From positions 286,077,744 through 286,141,743 of the forward strand of contig CM037878.1 in NCBI GenBank assembly GCA_021292165.1: DNA of 64,000 nucleotides, read 5' to 3'. This DNA is from Shinisaurus crocodilurus. Its lineage: Eukaryota; Chordata; Lepidosauria; Squamata; Shinisauridae. This document shows, one piece after another, positions 41,532 to 51,329 of this stretch (positions are counted from its first letter, which is position 1; the number at the start of each line of letters is the position of its first letter). The translations under genes were made by a program, and so were the position numbers. The notes beneath the pieces are model-generated. The model had not been told where the DNA came from and did not search any database. It saw only the letters and a list, made by a program, of their open reading frames with translations.

Positions 41532-41810
41532 ATGATATATGCCATAACTTGCCAGCAATGCCCTACTGCATTCTACATAGGACAAACAGGCCAGGCTCTA
41601 TGCAAAAGAAGAAACGGACACAAATCTGACGCCAGAAATGGCAAGATTCAAAAAACATTTGGGGGAACACGTCAGCCTCCTAAGGCACTGTCACTGACCC
41701 TGTGGCAGCCATTCTTGAACAAAGGGATTTCAAAGCCAGATAAGAAATTTGCGAAATTGCTGAAGTACAAATTCATCAGAGATTCAATTCTATTTCCTAT
41801 GGTTTGAATA
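41532..41810 (+). pseudogene. Penelope-like element, GIY-YIG endonuclease fragment
   Basis: The 91-residue frame contains IYAITCQQCPTAFYIGQTGQ, then LCKRRNGHKSD and KFAKLLKYKFI. The Y-x11-YIGQTG arrangement with a following R and H is the GIY-YIG nuclease fold that forms the C-terminus of Penelope-like retroelements, where it nicks target DNA. The reverse transcriptase upstream is missing, so this is a 5'-truncated insertion, plus strand, in the TSKU intron. The frame is open to its stop at 41807. The assignment is by motif only. Confidence 0.75.
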
Positions 41811-41908
41811 AGGACAAAGGTGTTGGGTTTTTTTTTTCCTTCTTTCAATCCCGATCTCACTGTTACACCCCGTCCCTCAACCAGAAAGAGTGGGCAGTCT
41901 GCCTATGT

Positions 41909-42043
41909 CAGTGTTCTCCAACCTTGGGTCCCCAGATGTTTTTGGCCTACAACTCCCAGCATGCCCCAGCCAGCTATGCTGGCTGGGGCATGCTGGGAGT
42001 TGTCGGCCAAAAACATCTGGGGACCCAAGGTTGGAGAACACTG
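41909..42043. mobile_element. Palindromic hAT MITE, CAGTG subfamily
   Basis: 135-bp palindrome with a CTATG centre. Perfect 8-bp duplication GCCTATGT (41901-41908 and 42044-42051). A CR1 fragment begins at the right side. Confidence 0.93.
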
Positions 42044-42205
42044 GCCTATGTCCACCAGTTGCTGGGGAACATGGGCGGGAAGGTGCCGTTGCACTCGTGT
42101 CCTGCTTCTGGGACCGGACGCACAGCTGGTTGGCCACGGTGTGAACAGAATGCTGCGCTGGATGGACCCTTGGTCTGATCCAGCGGGGCTCTTCCGACGT
42201 TCTCT
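42044..42205 (+). repeat. CR1-like LINE fragment (plus)
   Basis: CACCAGTTGCTGGGGAACAT, GTGTGAACAGAATGCTG and CTTGGTCTGATCCAGCGGGG match 24410-24560. Its left continuation is not visible beyond the MITE. Confidence 0.7.
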
Positions 42206-42870
42206 ACTGCAAATCGTGCAGCGGCCTATCTGCAGATCCCCCGTTTTCCTTCCGCTCGTCTCTGGGCCAAGTGTCTTAAGCTACAGATTAGGCAGTTCCT
42301 GGGTCGGAATAGACTTTCTTTCAGCCCTTTCCAAGAAGGCAGCCCCGAGCAAAATCCACACCCTTTGGAGAAATAGCGCTGAATAATTAGTAAGGCTTCT
42401 TCTCCCGCATTTGCTCTGCTCTCTTTTTCTGGGCGATTGTATCGCCACGAGAAAAAGGAAGGAAGAAAAACGTAAAAGCGCCGCTGCCAGATAAACCAAC
42501 GGAGAGAGCATACATACACCCACAGTCCGCCACCAGTAGAGAAGCTTTAGGGCACAGCCCAATATGCCTGCTTTTTAGCCAGTGAAATGGGTCGCTTCCT
42601 GGCTTCCTCCTGAACGGCTCCCCACAGCGGACCAGTTGCTTTTGCGACTTCCCCCCACTGCTATATCCCCCCCACCTCCATCCTCACGCCCCCCCCCCCA
42701 TAGCCCAATAATATATTTCTTAAGCATGTCCTTGGAGCAAGGATAACACTCGCTGTGCGTCGGCTCATGGTTTCTCTCTTTTGGCAGAGCAATAACTCAA
42801 CATCTGCAGCCGACTGGAGATTTACCGCCAGCCGCGTCCGAAGGGGGGGGGGGAAGAGACTCGTCACCCT

Positions 42871-42942
42871 CACCTGTCCGTCCCGAATCCCAACCCTCCC
42901 ACCAACTGCCAGAATCTCTCTCTACTTCTCCGTGTTTATATA
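42871..42942 (-). promoter_or_regulatory. TSKU: Candidate TATA promoter plus splice donor (TSKU alternative start)
   Basis: The minus strand reads TATATAAA at 42942-42935. About 60 bases further on is CAG|GTGAGG (GT at 42873-42872). A start about 30 bases after the TATA box would give a short untranslated exon of 35-40 bases ending at the donor, able to splice to the TSKU acceptor 5.2 kb away. The surrounding 42.4-43.1 kb is repeat-free and moderately CpG-rich. This is inference from motifs only. Confidence 0.35.
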
Positions 42943-43142
42943 GCCCTCAGAGGCCTTCCCCGCCCTCGCCACATTTCCCCAGTGCAGCCGGTTTACTGTG
43001 CAAGAAGCGTGCGTTGCTTCTCATTTCTTTCGCACGGCCCTCCCCGACTCACGAGCTGCGGTTTTGTTATGGGGATATTGCAGTTTACAGTTATTATTTT
43101 TTTAAGGCTCAGCTTGCCACAATCTGTACTTGGGCAAATGGC

Positions 43143-43368
43143 AAGAGCTCCTCGTAAGAATGCAAGAAGAGCGCTGCTGGATCAGGCCTAACGCCTCTTT
43201 CTAGTCCACCATCCTGTTTCCCACAGTGGCCAACCAGATGCCTCCTGGGAAGCCCATGTGCAGGGCATCAGCGCAACAGCCCTCTCTGCCGCAGTGGTCT
43301 CCCTACAAATGGCGCCGAGACACGCAGCCGTCATGACTAGTAGCCATCAATAAGTCTTACCCTCCGTT
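43143..43368 (-). repeat. CR1-like LINE fragment (minus)
   Basis: AAGAGCGCTGCTGGATCAGG, CACCATCCTGTTTCCCACAG, AACCAGATGCCTCCTGGG and TGACTAGTAGCCATCAATAA match the 5' part of the module at 60974-61200. Confidence 0.7.
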
Positions 43369-43425
43369 AATTTGTTTAATTGCCTTTGCAGGATAGCCAT
43401 TTGCGCATACACCTAAAACAGGGGA

Positions 43426-43580
43426 GGGCAACCTACAGCCCGTGGGCCTAATTTGGCCCACGCTGGGTCCCAGTCTGGCCTACGGAGGGTTGAGCACCCC
43501 TCCACCTGTGGCCCTCCTGTCCTGCTTGTGGGATCCCGCAGGCCAGCTGGCTGGCCACTGTGTGAACAGAATGCTGGACT
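43426..43580. repeat. hAT remnant and CR1 scrap
   Basis: CAGGGGAGGGCAACCTACAG with CCCGTGGGCCTAATTTGGCC looks like the left end of an old hAT. From about 43517 (TCCTGCTTGTGGGATCCCGC, GTGAACAGAATGCTGG) a CR1 plus-strand scrap runs to the next CR1. Confidence 0.55.
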
Positions 43581-43583
43581 AGA

Positions 43584-44083
43584 ATCATAGAATCACAGAA
43601 AAGTAGAGTTGGAAGGGGCCTACAAGGCCATTGAGTCCAACCCCCTGCTCAATGCAGGAATCTAGGTCAAAGCATCTCTGACAGATGTCTGTCCAGCTGC
43701 ACCTTGAATGCCTCCAGAGTGGGAGAGCCCACCGCCTCCCTAGGTAGTTGGTTCCATTGTCTTATTGCTCTGACAGTCAGGAAATTTTTCCTGATGTTCA
43801 GGTGGAATCTGGGTTCCTGTAACTTGAGCCCATGATTCCGTGTCCTGCAAACTGGGATGATCGAGAAGAGATCTTTGCCCTCCTCTGTGTGACATCCCTT
43901 CAAATACTGGAAGAGTGCGATCCTATCTCCCCTCAGTCTCCTCTTCTGAAGGCTAAACATGCCCAGTTCTTTCCGTCTCTCCTCATAGGGCCTTGTTTCC
44001 AGTCCCTTTATCATCCTTGTTGCCCTCCTCTGAACCCTCTCCAGTTTGTCTACGTCCTTCTGAAAGTGTGGTGCCCAGAACTT
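43584..44083 (-). repeat. CR1 LINE 3' end (minus)
   Basis: Tail AGAATCATAGAATCAC, then the same series as 25067-25631; the minus frame 44014-43667 is open for 115 residues ([20 protein letters not shown] start). At 44083 CR1 stops abruptly and continues as TTTCAATCCCCGGCATCTCC, which is tRNA-Ala-like SINE sequence. Confidence 0.9.
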
Positions 44084-44282
44084 TCAATCCCCGGCATCTC
44101 CAGGTCGGGCTGGGAGAACTCCCCCCCCCCCCCGAAACCAGAGAACTGGTGCCAATACTGAGATTGGTGAAACAAAGTTCTGACTCGGGGAAGGTCTGAC
44201 TTTGTTCCAGAGCATCAATTTTCCCCACTGGAAGGAACCGAGCGACCATTTGCTAGTATGCGTAAAAATAAAGAAGTGCGTC

Positions 44283-44455
44283 ATCAGGTCGCACCTGATT
44301 TTTCTGAGCGTGGAAAGCTAAGCAGGGTCAAGCCTGGTTGTTACTTGGATGGGAGACCCCTCCTCTAGTCTCCTGCATTGCGCAGGGGGGTTGGACTCGA
44401 TAGCCTTGTAGGCTCCTTCCAACTCTATCTATAAACTTCTATAAACTTCTATAAA
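44283..44455 (+). repeat. 5S rRNA-derived SINE, copy 3 (plus)
   Basis: TCTGAGCGTGGAAAGC, AAGCTAAGCAGGGTC, TTACTTGGATGGGAGACCCC, then GGTTGGACTCGATAGCC and TCTATAAACTTCTATAAACT. The 5' end of the 5S head is altered (CACCTGATTTT replaces the usual text). The tail has an ATAAACTTCT repeat instead of ATGATTCT. Confidence 0.85.
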
Positions 44456-45285
44456 CTCCCCCACACACACACACACACATCACCACACATGGCATCTTTT
44501 ACTTAAAAAAACAAAAACAAAACACATTGCAAGTTTTGGCCGGCGAATGTTTCCAGAGGAACGCTGGGGTGGGGGTAGGAAAAAACAACCCAGCGCACAC
44601 ACACGTTCTGGCATCAGTTTCCCTTTAACTAGCTGACTGCACATCCGCACCCTGAGAAAGCTCCATAATCGCGGCACGGGGCAAAAAGAAGAAAAGAAAA
44701 AGCAGATAAGGCGACTGGAGACATGTTTACACGCGGCGGAAAAGCGGGGAGCTTTGAGGAGGCGCCGGAAAGGAAGTAAACCTGGAAGGCCTGGCGCACG
44801 GCCATTGCAGGGAACTTGTTCTATAAACAACAGAAGGGTTTTGTGTGGGGTTTTTTTTGCATTTGGTTTTAAAAAGGACCACCCGCTGTTTAACACTTCA
44901 GTTTTGGTAGGCAGGTGTTGGCTGGGGGCTAGAACACATCTTAAAGGAGAAAGAACAGACCAGCTTTCCCCAACTTGGCACCCTCCAGCTGTGTCGGGCT
45001 ACAACTCTCATCATCCCCAGGGGTTTGATGGCAGCTGTAGTCCCGCACAAACGGAGTGGGCTGCTTCCTATCTCCAGGGTGACACCGCCAAGGGCCTCTC
45101 CCTTTCTTTTTGCTTTGGTTTGTTGCTCTCATGCCCCAAAAGGAAGCCGCAGACAAATCCCCCCCCCCCCCAAGCCACAAGGTCCTCGCTCTCTGTTGGA
45201 CAGGGCGGCAGGACCACGATGAACAGCTCTGGTTAAAGAACTCGGCTGGCTGGCCGGCCAAAATGCCCCTGCCTTCCCCAAACAG
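44456..45285. other. Mostly unassigned; MITE scrap at 44962-45060
   Basis: 44500-44900 is complex and moderately CpG-rich with no recognised element. At 44962 CAGCTTTCCCCAACTTGGC and GTCGGGCTACAACTCTCATC are the left part of a 4016-type MITE, followed by GATGGCAGCTGTAGTCCCGC as the opposing arm. Confidence 0.45.
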
Positions 45286-45630
45286 AGACAGCGTGGCGTA
45301 GTGGTGAGAGCGTTGGACTGGGGACTCGGGAGATCCGGGTTCTAGTCCCCGCTCGGCCATGAAGCTCACTGGGTGACTTTGGGCCAGTCACAGACTCTCA
45401 GCCTCACCTACCTCACGGGGTTGTTGTGAGGATAAAATGGAGAGGAGCAGTGTTCTCCAACCTTGGGTCCCCAGATGTTTTTGGCCTACAACTCCCAGCA
45501 TGCCCCAGCCAGCGGGACCCAAGGTTGAAGAACACTGGAGAGGAGGAGGATTATGTAAGCCGCCTTGGGTTCCTTGCAGGAAAAAAGGCGGGGTATAAAT
45601 ATAATATAATATAATATAATATAATAAATA
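45286..45630 (+). repeat. tRNA-derived SINE (plus), interrupted by MITE
   Basis: Head AGAGACAGCGTGGCGTAGTG, box B GGGTTCTAGTCCCC, body to ATGGAGAGGAG, then the MITE 45448-45537, then GAGGAGGATTATGTAAGCCG and a (TATAA)n tail. The reading resumes exactly at the duplicated 8 bases. Confidence 0.92.
45448..45537. mobile_element. hAT MITE inside a SINE (right arm partly deleted)
   Basis: 90 bp, CAGTGTTCTCCAACC to GTTGAAGAACACTG. Perfect 8-bp duplication GAGAGGAG (45440-45447 and 45538-45545). Most of the right arm is missing (it jumps from CCAGCCAGC to GGGACCC). Confidence 0.93.
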
Positions 45631-45808
45631 AAAACCTGCTGGCCCCACCACACAGCCCTCTGCAGGATTAAGAACCGTTAATGTGGCAAGGGGTGAAGAA
45701 AGAGGAAGAAAGGGGGGGGGATACGTAGGGTGGACACAGAAAAGGGGAACGGGGATGTCGCTTTACCAAGCCAAACAGCTTCAACTGCCACCATCCCCGT
45801 TAACAGAG

Positions 45809-46149
45809 CCAGCATGGTGCAGCGGGAGTGTGGTCTAGCAGTTAGAGCAGTGTTCTCCAACCTTGGGTCTCCAGATGTTTTTGGCCTACAACTCCCAGCT
45901 ATGCTGGCGGGAGTTGTAGGCCAAAAACACCTTGTAGGCCAAAGGTTGGAGAACACTGAGTTAGAGTGTCAGACTGGGACTCGGGAGATCCGGGTTCAAA
46001 TCTCCACTCAGCCATGAAGCTCACTGGGTGGCTTTGGTCCAGGCACTGACTCTCAGCCTAACCTACCTCACAGGGTTGTTGTGAGGGAGGAGGAGGATCG
46101 TGTAAGCCTCCTGGGGTTCCCTGCAGGATACAAAATCCAAGAAATAAAT
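45809..46149 (+). repeat. tRNA-derived SINE (plus), interrupted by MITE
   Basis: GAGCCAGCATGGTGCAGCGG head, interruption at 45848-45958, then GTGTCAGACTGGGACTCGG, GGGTTCAAATCTCC box B, and GGATACAAAATCCAAG near the end. It is a more diverged copy than that at 45286. Confidence 0.88.
45848..45958. mobile_element. hAT MITE inside a SINE
   Basis: 111 bp, CAGTGTTCTCCAACC to GGTTGGAGAACACTG. Perfect duplication AGTTAGAG (45840-45847 and 45959-45966). The right arm has CACCTTGTAGGCC in place of the usual CATCTGGGGACCC. Confidence 0.92.
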
Positions 46150-46790
46150 ACTGTACATAAACAAACATTACGGGGCTCTCTGCATCCCTGCAAGTGACTC
46201 TTCTTGAAGCCAGCGAAGTGAGAGGCCAGATCACATGCCCAGTCGGATTTTTGGAGCGGCGCCAGCAAAACCGCGAAGGAAGCGCCAAGTTAATAAATGC
46301 CATTAGGGTTATATTTTTGCAGAGGGTTAGGGAACGACGCGTGGATTTTTAAATTTCCGGCCTCCTTTTTTGGGGGGGGGGAGGGGCCTTTAACACAGCA
46401 GCCCCCAAACGAAAGCCGGTTCTGTCTCTTCTCCCCGTCACAGAGGGTCCCGGGGGAGGGAGGCCGGTTCCAGTTAGGGGACGGCAAACCCAATGGAGGA
46501 ATTTTAGATCGACAAATCAAGAAAAGGCTCGGTGGGCCGATGAATGAATTCTAGGGCGTCTCGCGCAAAATCAAGGCCCCGTCGCTCAGTGGCAGAGCCC
46601 ATCTTTTGCTTGCGGCGGGTCCCCGAGTCCGAGCCCCAGCATCTTCAGTTAAAAGGATCGAGTAGCAGGGGGCGGGAAACCCATCTCTCTCTGCCATCCA
46701 GATGTGTTGGACTGCAACCCCTACCATTCCCAGCCAGCATGGACATCTGGAGGTCCAGCACATCTGGAGGTTGGAACAGAGAACCTTCGA
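46150..46790. other. Unassigned, with tRNA-Ala-like SINE scrap
   Basis: 46570-46660 contains CCCCGTCGCTCAGTGGCAGA and TCCGAGCCCCAGCATC, a degenerate tRNA-like head. 46690-46780 is a broken MITE (CCAGATGTGTTGGACTGC and GTCCAGCACATCTGGAGG). The rest is not recognised. Confidence 0.45.
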
Positions 46791-46794
46791 CTAT

Positions 46795-46929
46795 CGGTGT
46801 TCTCCAACCTTGGGCCTCCAGATGTTTTTGGCCTACAACTCCCAGCATGCCCCAGCCAGCGTAGCTGGCTGGGGCATGCTGGGAGTTGTAGGCCAAAAAC
46901 ATCTGGAGGCCCAAGGTTGGAGAACACTG
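46795..46929. mobile_element. Palindromic hAT MITE, CAGTG subfamily
   Basis: 135 bp with almost perfect arms; first base pair reads CGGTG instead of CAGTG. No matching target duplication is seen (TCGACTAT against GGCTAAAT), so it has either lost it or been rearranged. Confidence 0.85.
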
Positions 46930-47525
46930 GGCTAAATGAATGAATATTCGACCTTAGTATAAGGCAGAGCTTCTCAAGTACATTTTAAAGAAAGACATTT
47001 AGGCCTGTTTTCTTGATTCCTTCCCCCCCCCCCCCCCCAACTAAAGCAGGGATGTCGAAGAACCTTTTTCGGCCCGAGGGCTGATTCTGGAGAGAATCTC
47101 TTGGGGGCCGCATTCCAGTGCCGGGTGGGGGTCAAAGGCAAAAGGGGCGTGCCCCCAAAGCAAAAAATGCCCGCCTCTTTTTAGCGTAAAGCCCTTTCTG
47201 CCAGTCGCTAAGCCTCAGGAGAGGCATTTCAACCTTCTGGAATGGGGGGGGGGAAGCTCCACAGAAGCCAAGAAACCGCGGCAGCCGGGGGGGGGGGGAA
47301 GAAAGGGGGTGGAGCCACCTGAGGAACTCGAGGGCCGCACTGGGACTCCCGGCAGGCTGAGATTAGACACCTCATGCTCTAGAGGAGGGGTCCCCAACGT
47401 GGCGCCCGCGGGCATCATAATACTCACGGCCCCCCTCCAGTGGCGCCTGTGAAGCGCCCCCCCAATGTGGTGCTTGTGGGCACCCCAAAAAATTAAATAA
47501 TAATAATAATAATAATTAAAAAAAC
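46930..47525. repeat. Old hAT remnants and poly-C/G runs
   Basis: CAGGGATGTCGAAGAACC with GGGGGCCGCATTCCAGTG, and GGGGTCCCCAACGTGGCGCC with GTGGTGCTTGTGGGCACCCC, look like eroded hAT elements. Long C runs (47023-47038) and G runs separate them. A (AAT)n tract lies at 47498-47514. Confidence 0.45.
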
Positions 47526-47529
47526 CCGC

Positions 47530-47940
47530 CCCTTTTCATCTACATACATGGATTTGTATGAAATGCATACAACTTTCTAGCAATTATACCTAGGCTTCAA
47601 CAAAAGCGGCCCAGATATGCAAATAAGTATCCATTTGAAGTTGGCGTCTATATGGCACTCGTTCGTATATTGAAAGCACTGTAAAGTCCTCAATCCGTTG
47701 CATTCTAGGAGGTGAGCGCTTATCCTTCCGATGCTGTAATATCAGTCTTTTAGCAGTCAGAAGGGTGCAGAGGAGGACCCATTTCCCCTTCCATTTGTTA
47801 ATTTCTATGAAGCCAGTAAATAATTTAAAAAGAGGGCGTACATCTTGGATACTGAAGACTGTTCCAGTATAAAATTTATCCATATGATAACCTCCTCCCC
47901 AAAGAAGCAACTACTGGACACGGCCAAAACATATGGTGAG
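47530..47940 (-). mobile_element. L1 ORF2 C-terminal fragment (minus)
   Basis: The minus frame 47910-47590 reads FKLFTGFIEINKWKGKWV, then LCTLLTAKRLILQHRKDKRS and MDTYLHIWAAFVEA. LTAKRLILQHWKD is a hallmark of the extreme C-terminus of vertebrate L1 ORF2. Upstream, on the same strand, CATATGTTTTGGCCGTGTCC corresponds to the HMFW motif in another frame. 5'-truncated; inside the TSKU intron in the sense orientation. Confidence 0.75.
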
Positions 47941-48790
47941 CTTATCACCGGTGGACGCTCGATTCGCTTCCGGAGAAACTCTGCACCAGCTCCAAGAAAA
48001 CCGCGTGTGGAGAGTGCCAGAACTCAAAATGCTGCTGGGCCTCCTGACCTGGGTTTTGCATACATGGTAGCTGGGGTATTCGTGGGGCCCCGGCCCCGAA
48101 TCTATTCCCCATGGCCCGAATCGATTCCCGAGTCCTGACTGAGTAACCACCATTATCTTAATTGTCACACACAGGGTGATTTTCAAGGGGGATTGCAGCT
48201 GGGCTGGGAAGGGTTAACACCCTGATCTCTCTGTGCAATTAAACTTAGGGGGGGGGAACTTATCCCATTGATTTGGGATGATCTGGGGCAGGGTGAGCAA
48301 ATTAATTGGAGACTTTTATTTTCTTTTTTAATTATTTGGATGTGAAATTGGCTTTGCAAAATTTAACTAAATCCGAATAACGATTTCCACATTTGCATAT
48401 ATAGATATTGATCAATGCATGCAAATTGTATGCAGATGTATGTATGTCCTCTGGGCCTGGGCCCTGAATCTTTTTTAAGTGCTTAGCAACAGGCCTGTGC
48501 GGTAGCCACAGCGAGAAAGACTGGATGCTCCGGTGTCTGCTGTCTTCCAGCCCAACTGTGGCCAGCTGGGCACATACACCGCCTTATGCCGAAATTTGGC
48601 TTCTGGCATGCAACCACAAACAGCGCTTTGGAGCATTCGTGTGCGCAAAGCTGAATTATGCGCAGTCCAGATGGGCAGCTGACCGTAATCCAATGTGCAG
48701 AAGAGATTCCCCAAAACAGCTACCATGTGCCAAAGAGGTGAGTCAAGCAAGCCCTTGATCAGGGTGAAGAAGAGCTGTCATGTTATCTGA
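47941..48790. other. No feature recognised
   Basis: 48240-48480 is A/T-rich with octamer-like ATTTGCATAT and TTGATCAATGCATGC. CCTCTGGGCCTGGGCCCTG at 48450 matches text at 29233, so part is an unnamed repeat. No coding sequence. Confidence 0.4.
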
Positions 48791-49036
48791 GCCAGTGTGG
48801 CATAGTGGTTAGAGCGATCAACAGGAACTGGGGAGACCCAGTTTCTAGTCCCTGCTCGGCCATGAAGCTCACTGGGTGACTTTGGGCTAGTCCCTGACTC
48901 TCAGCCTAACCTACCTCACAGGGTCGTTGTGAAGATAAAATGGAGAGGAGGAGGATCGTGCAAGCCCTTGCCTTGGGCTCCTTACAAGAGGGGGGAAAGT
49001 GGGATATATATGCAACAATACAGAAATAAAATAAAG
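48791..49036 (+). repeat. tRNA-derived SINE (plus)
   Basis: AGCCAGTGTGGCATAGTGG head, AGTTTCTAGTCCCTGC box B, GTTGTGAAGATAAAATGG body, degenerate tail GGGATATATATGC. Full length but diverged. Confidence 0.85.
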
Positions 49037-49356
49037 TGGGAACAAGAGAAGAGGCCGCAATGGTGCCAGGGGAGACTTAAGGGCTGATCCACACGTTGGT
49101 TCATCCTCACTCGCCATTTCTTCATCACTCATATATGCATGGGGAAATGGGTGGTGGTGGTGGGATTAAGCACCCCTTCTCTGCCAGCTCTCCCCTAGAA
49201 ATATCGCGGCCCAGCAAACGCACCCCTCCTGCATTAGCATTACACGGGGGGGGGGGGGAAATGAGGCTGGGAGGCTCATAACATCTAGCTTGGCTCACCA
49301 AGGCTGAATTGACCAAAGGGGCTTTAGGGCAACGTGGACAGTTGAAGAGCCCAGAG

Positions 49357-49472
49357 CAGTGTTCTCCAACCTTGGGTCCCCAGATGTTTTTGGCCTACCA
49401 CTCCCAGGCTGGGGCATGCTGGGAGTGGTAGGCCAAAAACATCTGGGGGGGACCCAAGGTTGGAGAACACTG
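49357..49472. mobile_element. Palindromic hAT MITE, CAGTG subfamily
   Basis: 116 bp with a shortened core (CTACCACTCCCAGGCTGGGG). Duplication GCCCAGAG (49349-49356) against GCCCAGAT (49473-49480), seven of eight. Confidence 0.9.
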
Positions 49473-49540
49473 GCCCAGATCTTTCTCTCCCCTAGGTTTG
49501 AATCAGACACCCTGTCCACGATATACCGCACTGCTTAGCC

Positions 49541-49670
49541 CAGGGGAAGGCGCCCCAGTGCCCTCCAGATGTTTCGGACTACAACTCCCACAGTGCCTGA
49601 CCACTGGCCACACAGGCTGGGGCTAATGGGAGTTGTGGTCCAAAGCATCTGGAAGGCACCGCGGCCCAGC
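49541..49670. repeat. hAT-like palindromic element (4016 type)
   Basis: Left arm AGTGCCCTCCAGATG with GGACTACAACTCCCAC, right arm GGGAGTTGTGGTCC with CATCTGGAAGGCAC. Outer ends are eroded and no target duplication is clear. Confidence 0.7.
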
Positions 49671-49707
49671 CTATGAAAATGCCACCAGAAAGAGTCATCC
49701 TCTACGG

Positions 49708-49847
49708 CACAGCTCTCCCAACTTGGGTCCTCAGATGTTGCTGGCCTACAGCTCCCAGCATACCCAGCCAGCATGGCTAATGGCAAGGGATTCTGGGAGC
49801 TGTAGCCCAGCAACATCTGGGGACCCCAGGGTGTTGAGAGAGCCCTG
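49708..49847. mobile_element. Palindromic hAT MITE, CAGGG subfamily
   Basis: 140 bp, CACAGCTCTCCCAAC to GAGAGAGCCCTG. Duplication CTCTACGG against CGCTATGG, six of eight matching. One of the older copies. Confidence 0.82.
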
Positions 49848-50199
49848 CGCTATGGTAACAAAGCACCTTTTGTCTCCTTGGGGCTGCTTTAAGCCTACTG
49901 ACGGGAAGGAAAGAAACTGGACCTTGGCGCAAGTCACACGTAAATCTATTTTGGCCGACGTTCGTGGTTATTTTAAATGCGCGGTTGTGTCCCAGTCTGC
50001 CAGTACCCAGCCAGGTGTCTGCAGCGTAGTTACAAAACTAAACTATCTAGATACGTTAAATAATTGTCAGGCTGCCGTCGCATGCAAACTTACCAGGAAG
50101 CGAGTCCTACTTTATCTAATGGGACTTTACTTTCGAATAGGCACATTTAAGGCTGGGATACTCAGTAGGCCTTAAAAACCAACAATGATCCAGTCACTT

Positions 50200-50980
50200 A
50201 AAAAAATAATAATTCTTGCCTAAAGTTTGGATTTCTCCCCCCCCCCCCCCTGCCTTTCATTTTCTCTGAAAGTCCAGGCGCTCCAAGATTATTTTGCTTG
50301 ATCGGAAAAAAAAAAAACTTGGCAAGGGATTGCCTGGGAGAAGGAACACGCCAAAGCGTAACACGCTCCCCTCTCTCCCACCCTCCTTGGCTTGAAGCTC
50401 CGGCAAGGCAAGCGTAAAAGGAAGACTTGTCTCAAAAGGGTGCATAAGCCAACCACTCCTGAGCTCCACACTCTCTCCGCCTTTCCAGCCGACTTAACAA
50501 GGGGGGGGGGGGAACTGTGGAGGAGGAAAGTGGAAAGACCCAGCTAAGGGAGAGAGGGAAAAGTCTCAAGTCGCACAGAAAACCGCCTGCATTCAAGAAC
50601 TGGATAAAAAGGAAACCACCAGGGAAGGGCCAACTTCTGCTTTCAAAATTGCTCCAAAAAGTTCTCCAGAGGCTGGTTTGCAGACGCTCACGGCATGCTT
50701 GCTCCTTCCGTTAAGTTTTAGCAGTTGCAACGGCAGCCTGGAGTAGGTTTCCTGCATCGGTTTCGCCAGCTCCCAACGGTTCTCAGTGTGTGTTAAGGTC
50801 TCACCTACATCACATACGCAACATTTGTGGTTGTTCTGCAGCAACAGCCAAGAGCCTGAGTCACGGATCAAACCTCACCTCGGCCTCGGTCTCTTAAGCA
50901 ACATTTTATTTGCAATAGGGTGATACCAGCACCGGGCTACCTTGCAGGGGTGTTGCAAAGATCGATAAGCTGAGGTCTGT
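50200..50980. other. Repeat-free island, possible TSKU regulatory DNA
   Basis: Complex sequence with a C run (50236-50250) and A run (50305-50319). It contains no recognised repeat. On the minus strand TAG|GTGAGACC at about 50803-50793 is a donor-like site. No acceptor or conserved frame supports an exon. Confidence 0.35.
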
Positions 50981-51003
50981 GAATCGCTTTGAACACCCTA
51001 AGG

Positions 51004-51139
51004 CAGGGCTCTCCAAGTTTGGGTCCCCAGATGTTGCTGGGCTACAGCTCCCAGAATCCCTTGCCATTAGCCATGCTGGCTGGGTATGCTGGGAGCTGTA
51101 GGCCAGCAACATCTGGGGACCCAAGGTTGGAGAGCCCTG
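51004..51139. mobile_element. Palindromic hAT MITE, CAGGG subfamily
   Basis: 136 bp, CAGGGCTCTCCAAGT to GGTTGGAGAGCCCTG. Duplication CCCTAAGG (50996-51003) against CTCTAAGG (51140-51147), seven of eight. Confidence 0.9.
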
Positions 51140-51147
51140 CTCTAAGG

Positions 51148-51290
51148 CAAGGGTGTGGAACCTGTGGCCCTTGTTGGGACTCCAACTTCTATCGGCCCCA
51201 GCCAGCATGGCCAATGGTCAGAGATGATGGGAGTTGTAGTTCAGCAACATTTGGCGGGCACCAGGTTTCCCAATCCTGCTTTAACAAAGC
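51148..51290. repeat. hAT-like palindromic element (third type)
   Basis: Left AAGGGTGTGGAACCTGTGGC, core GGCCCCAGCCAGCATGGCC, right GATGGGAGTTGTAGTTCAGC and GGCACCAGGTTTCCCAATCC. A more diverged relative lying directly against the previous MITE. Confidence 0.65.
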
Positions 51291-51329
51291 AGTATTCCCG
51301 GAAGGGAGAACGGATAGGGAGAACACAGG

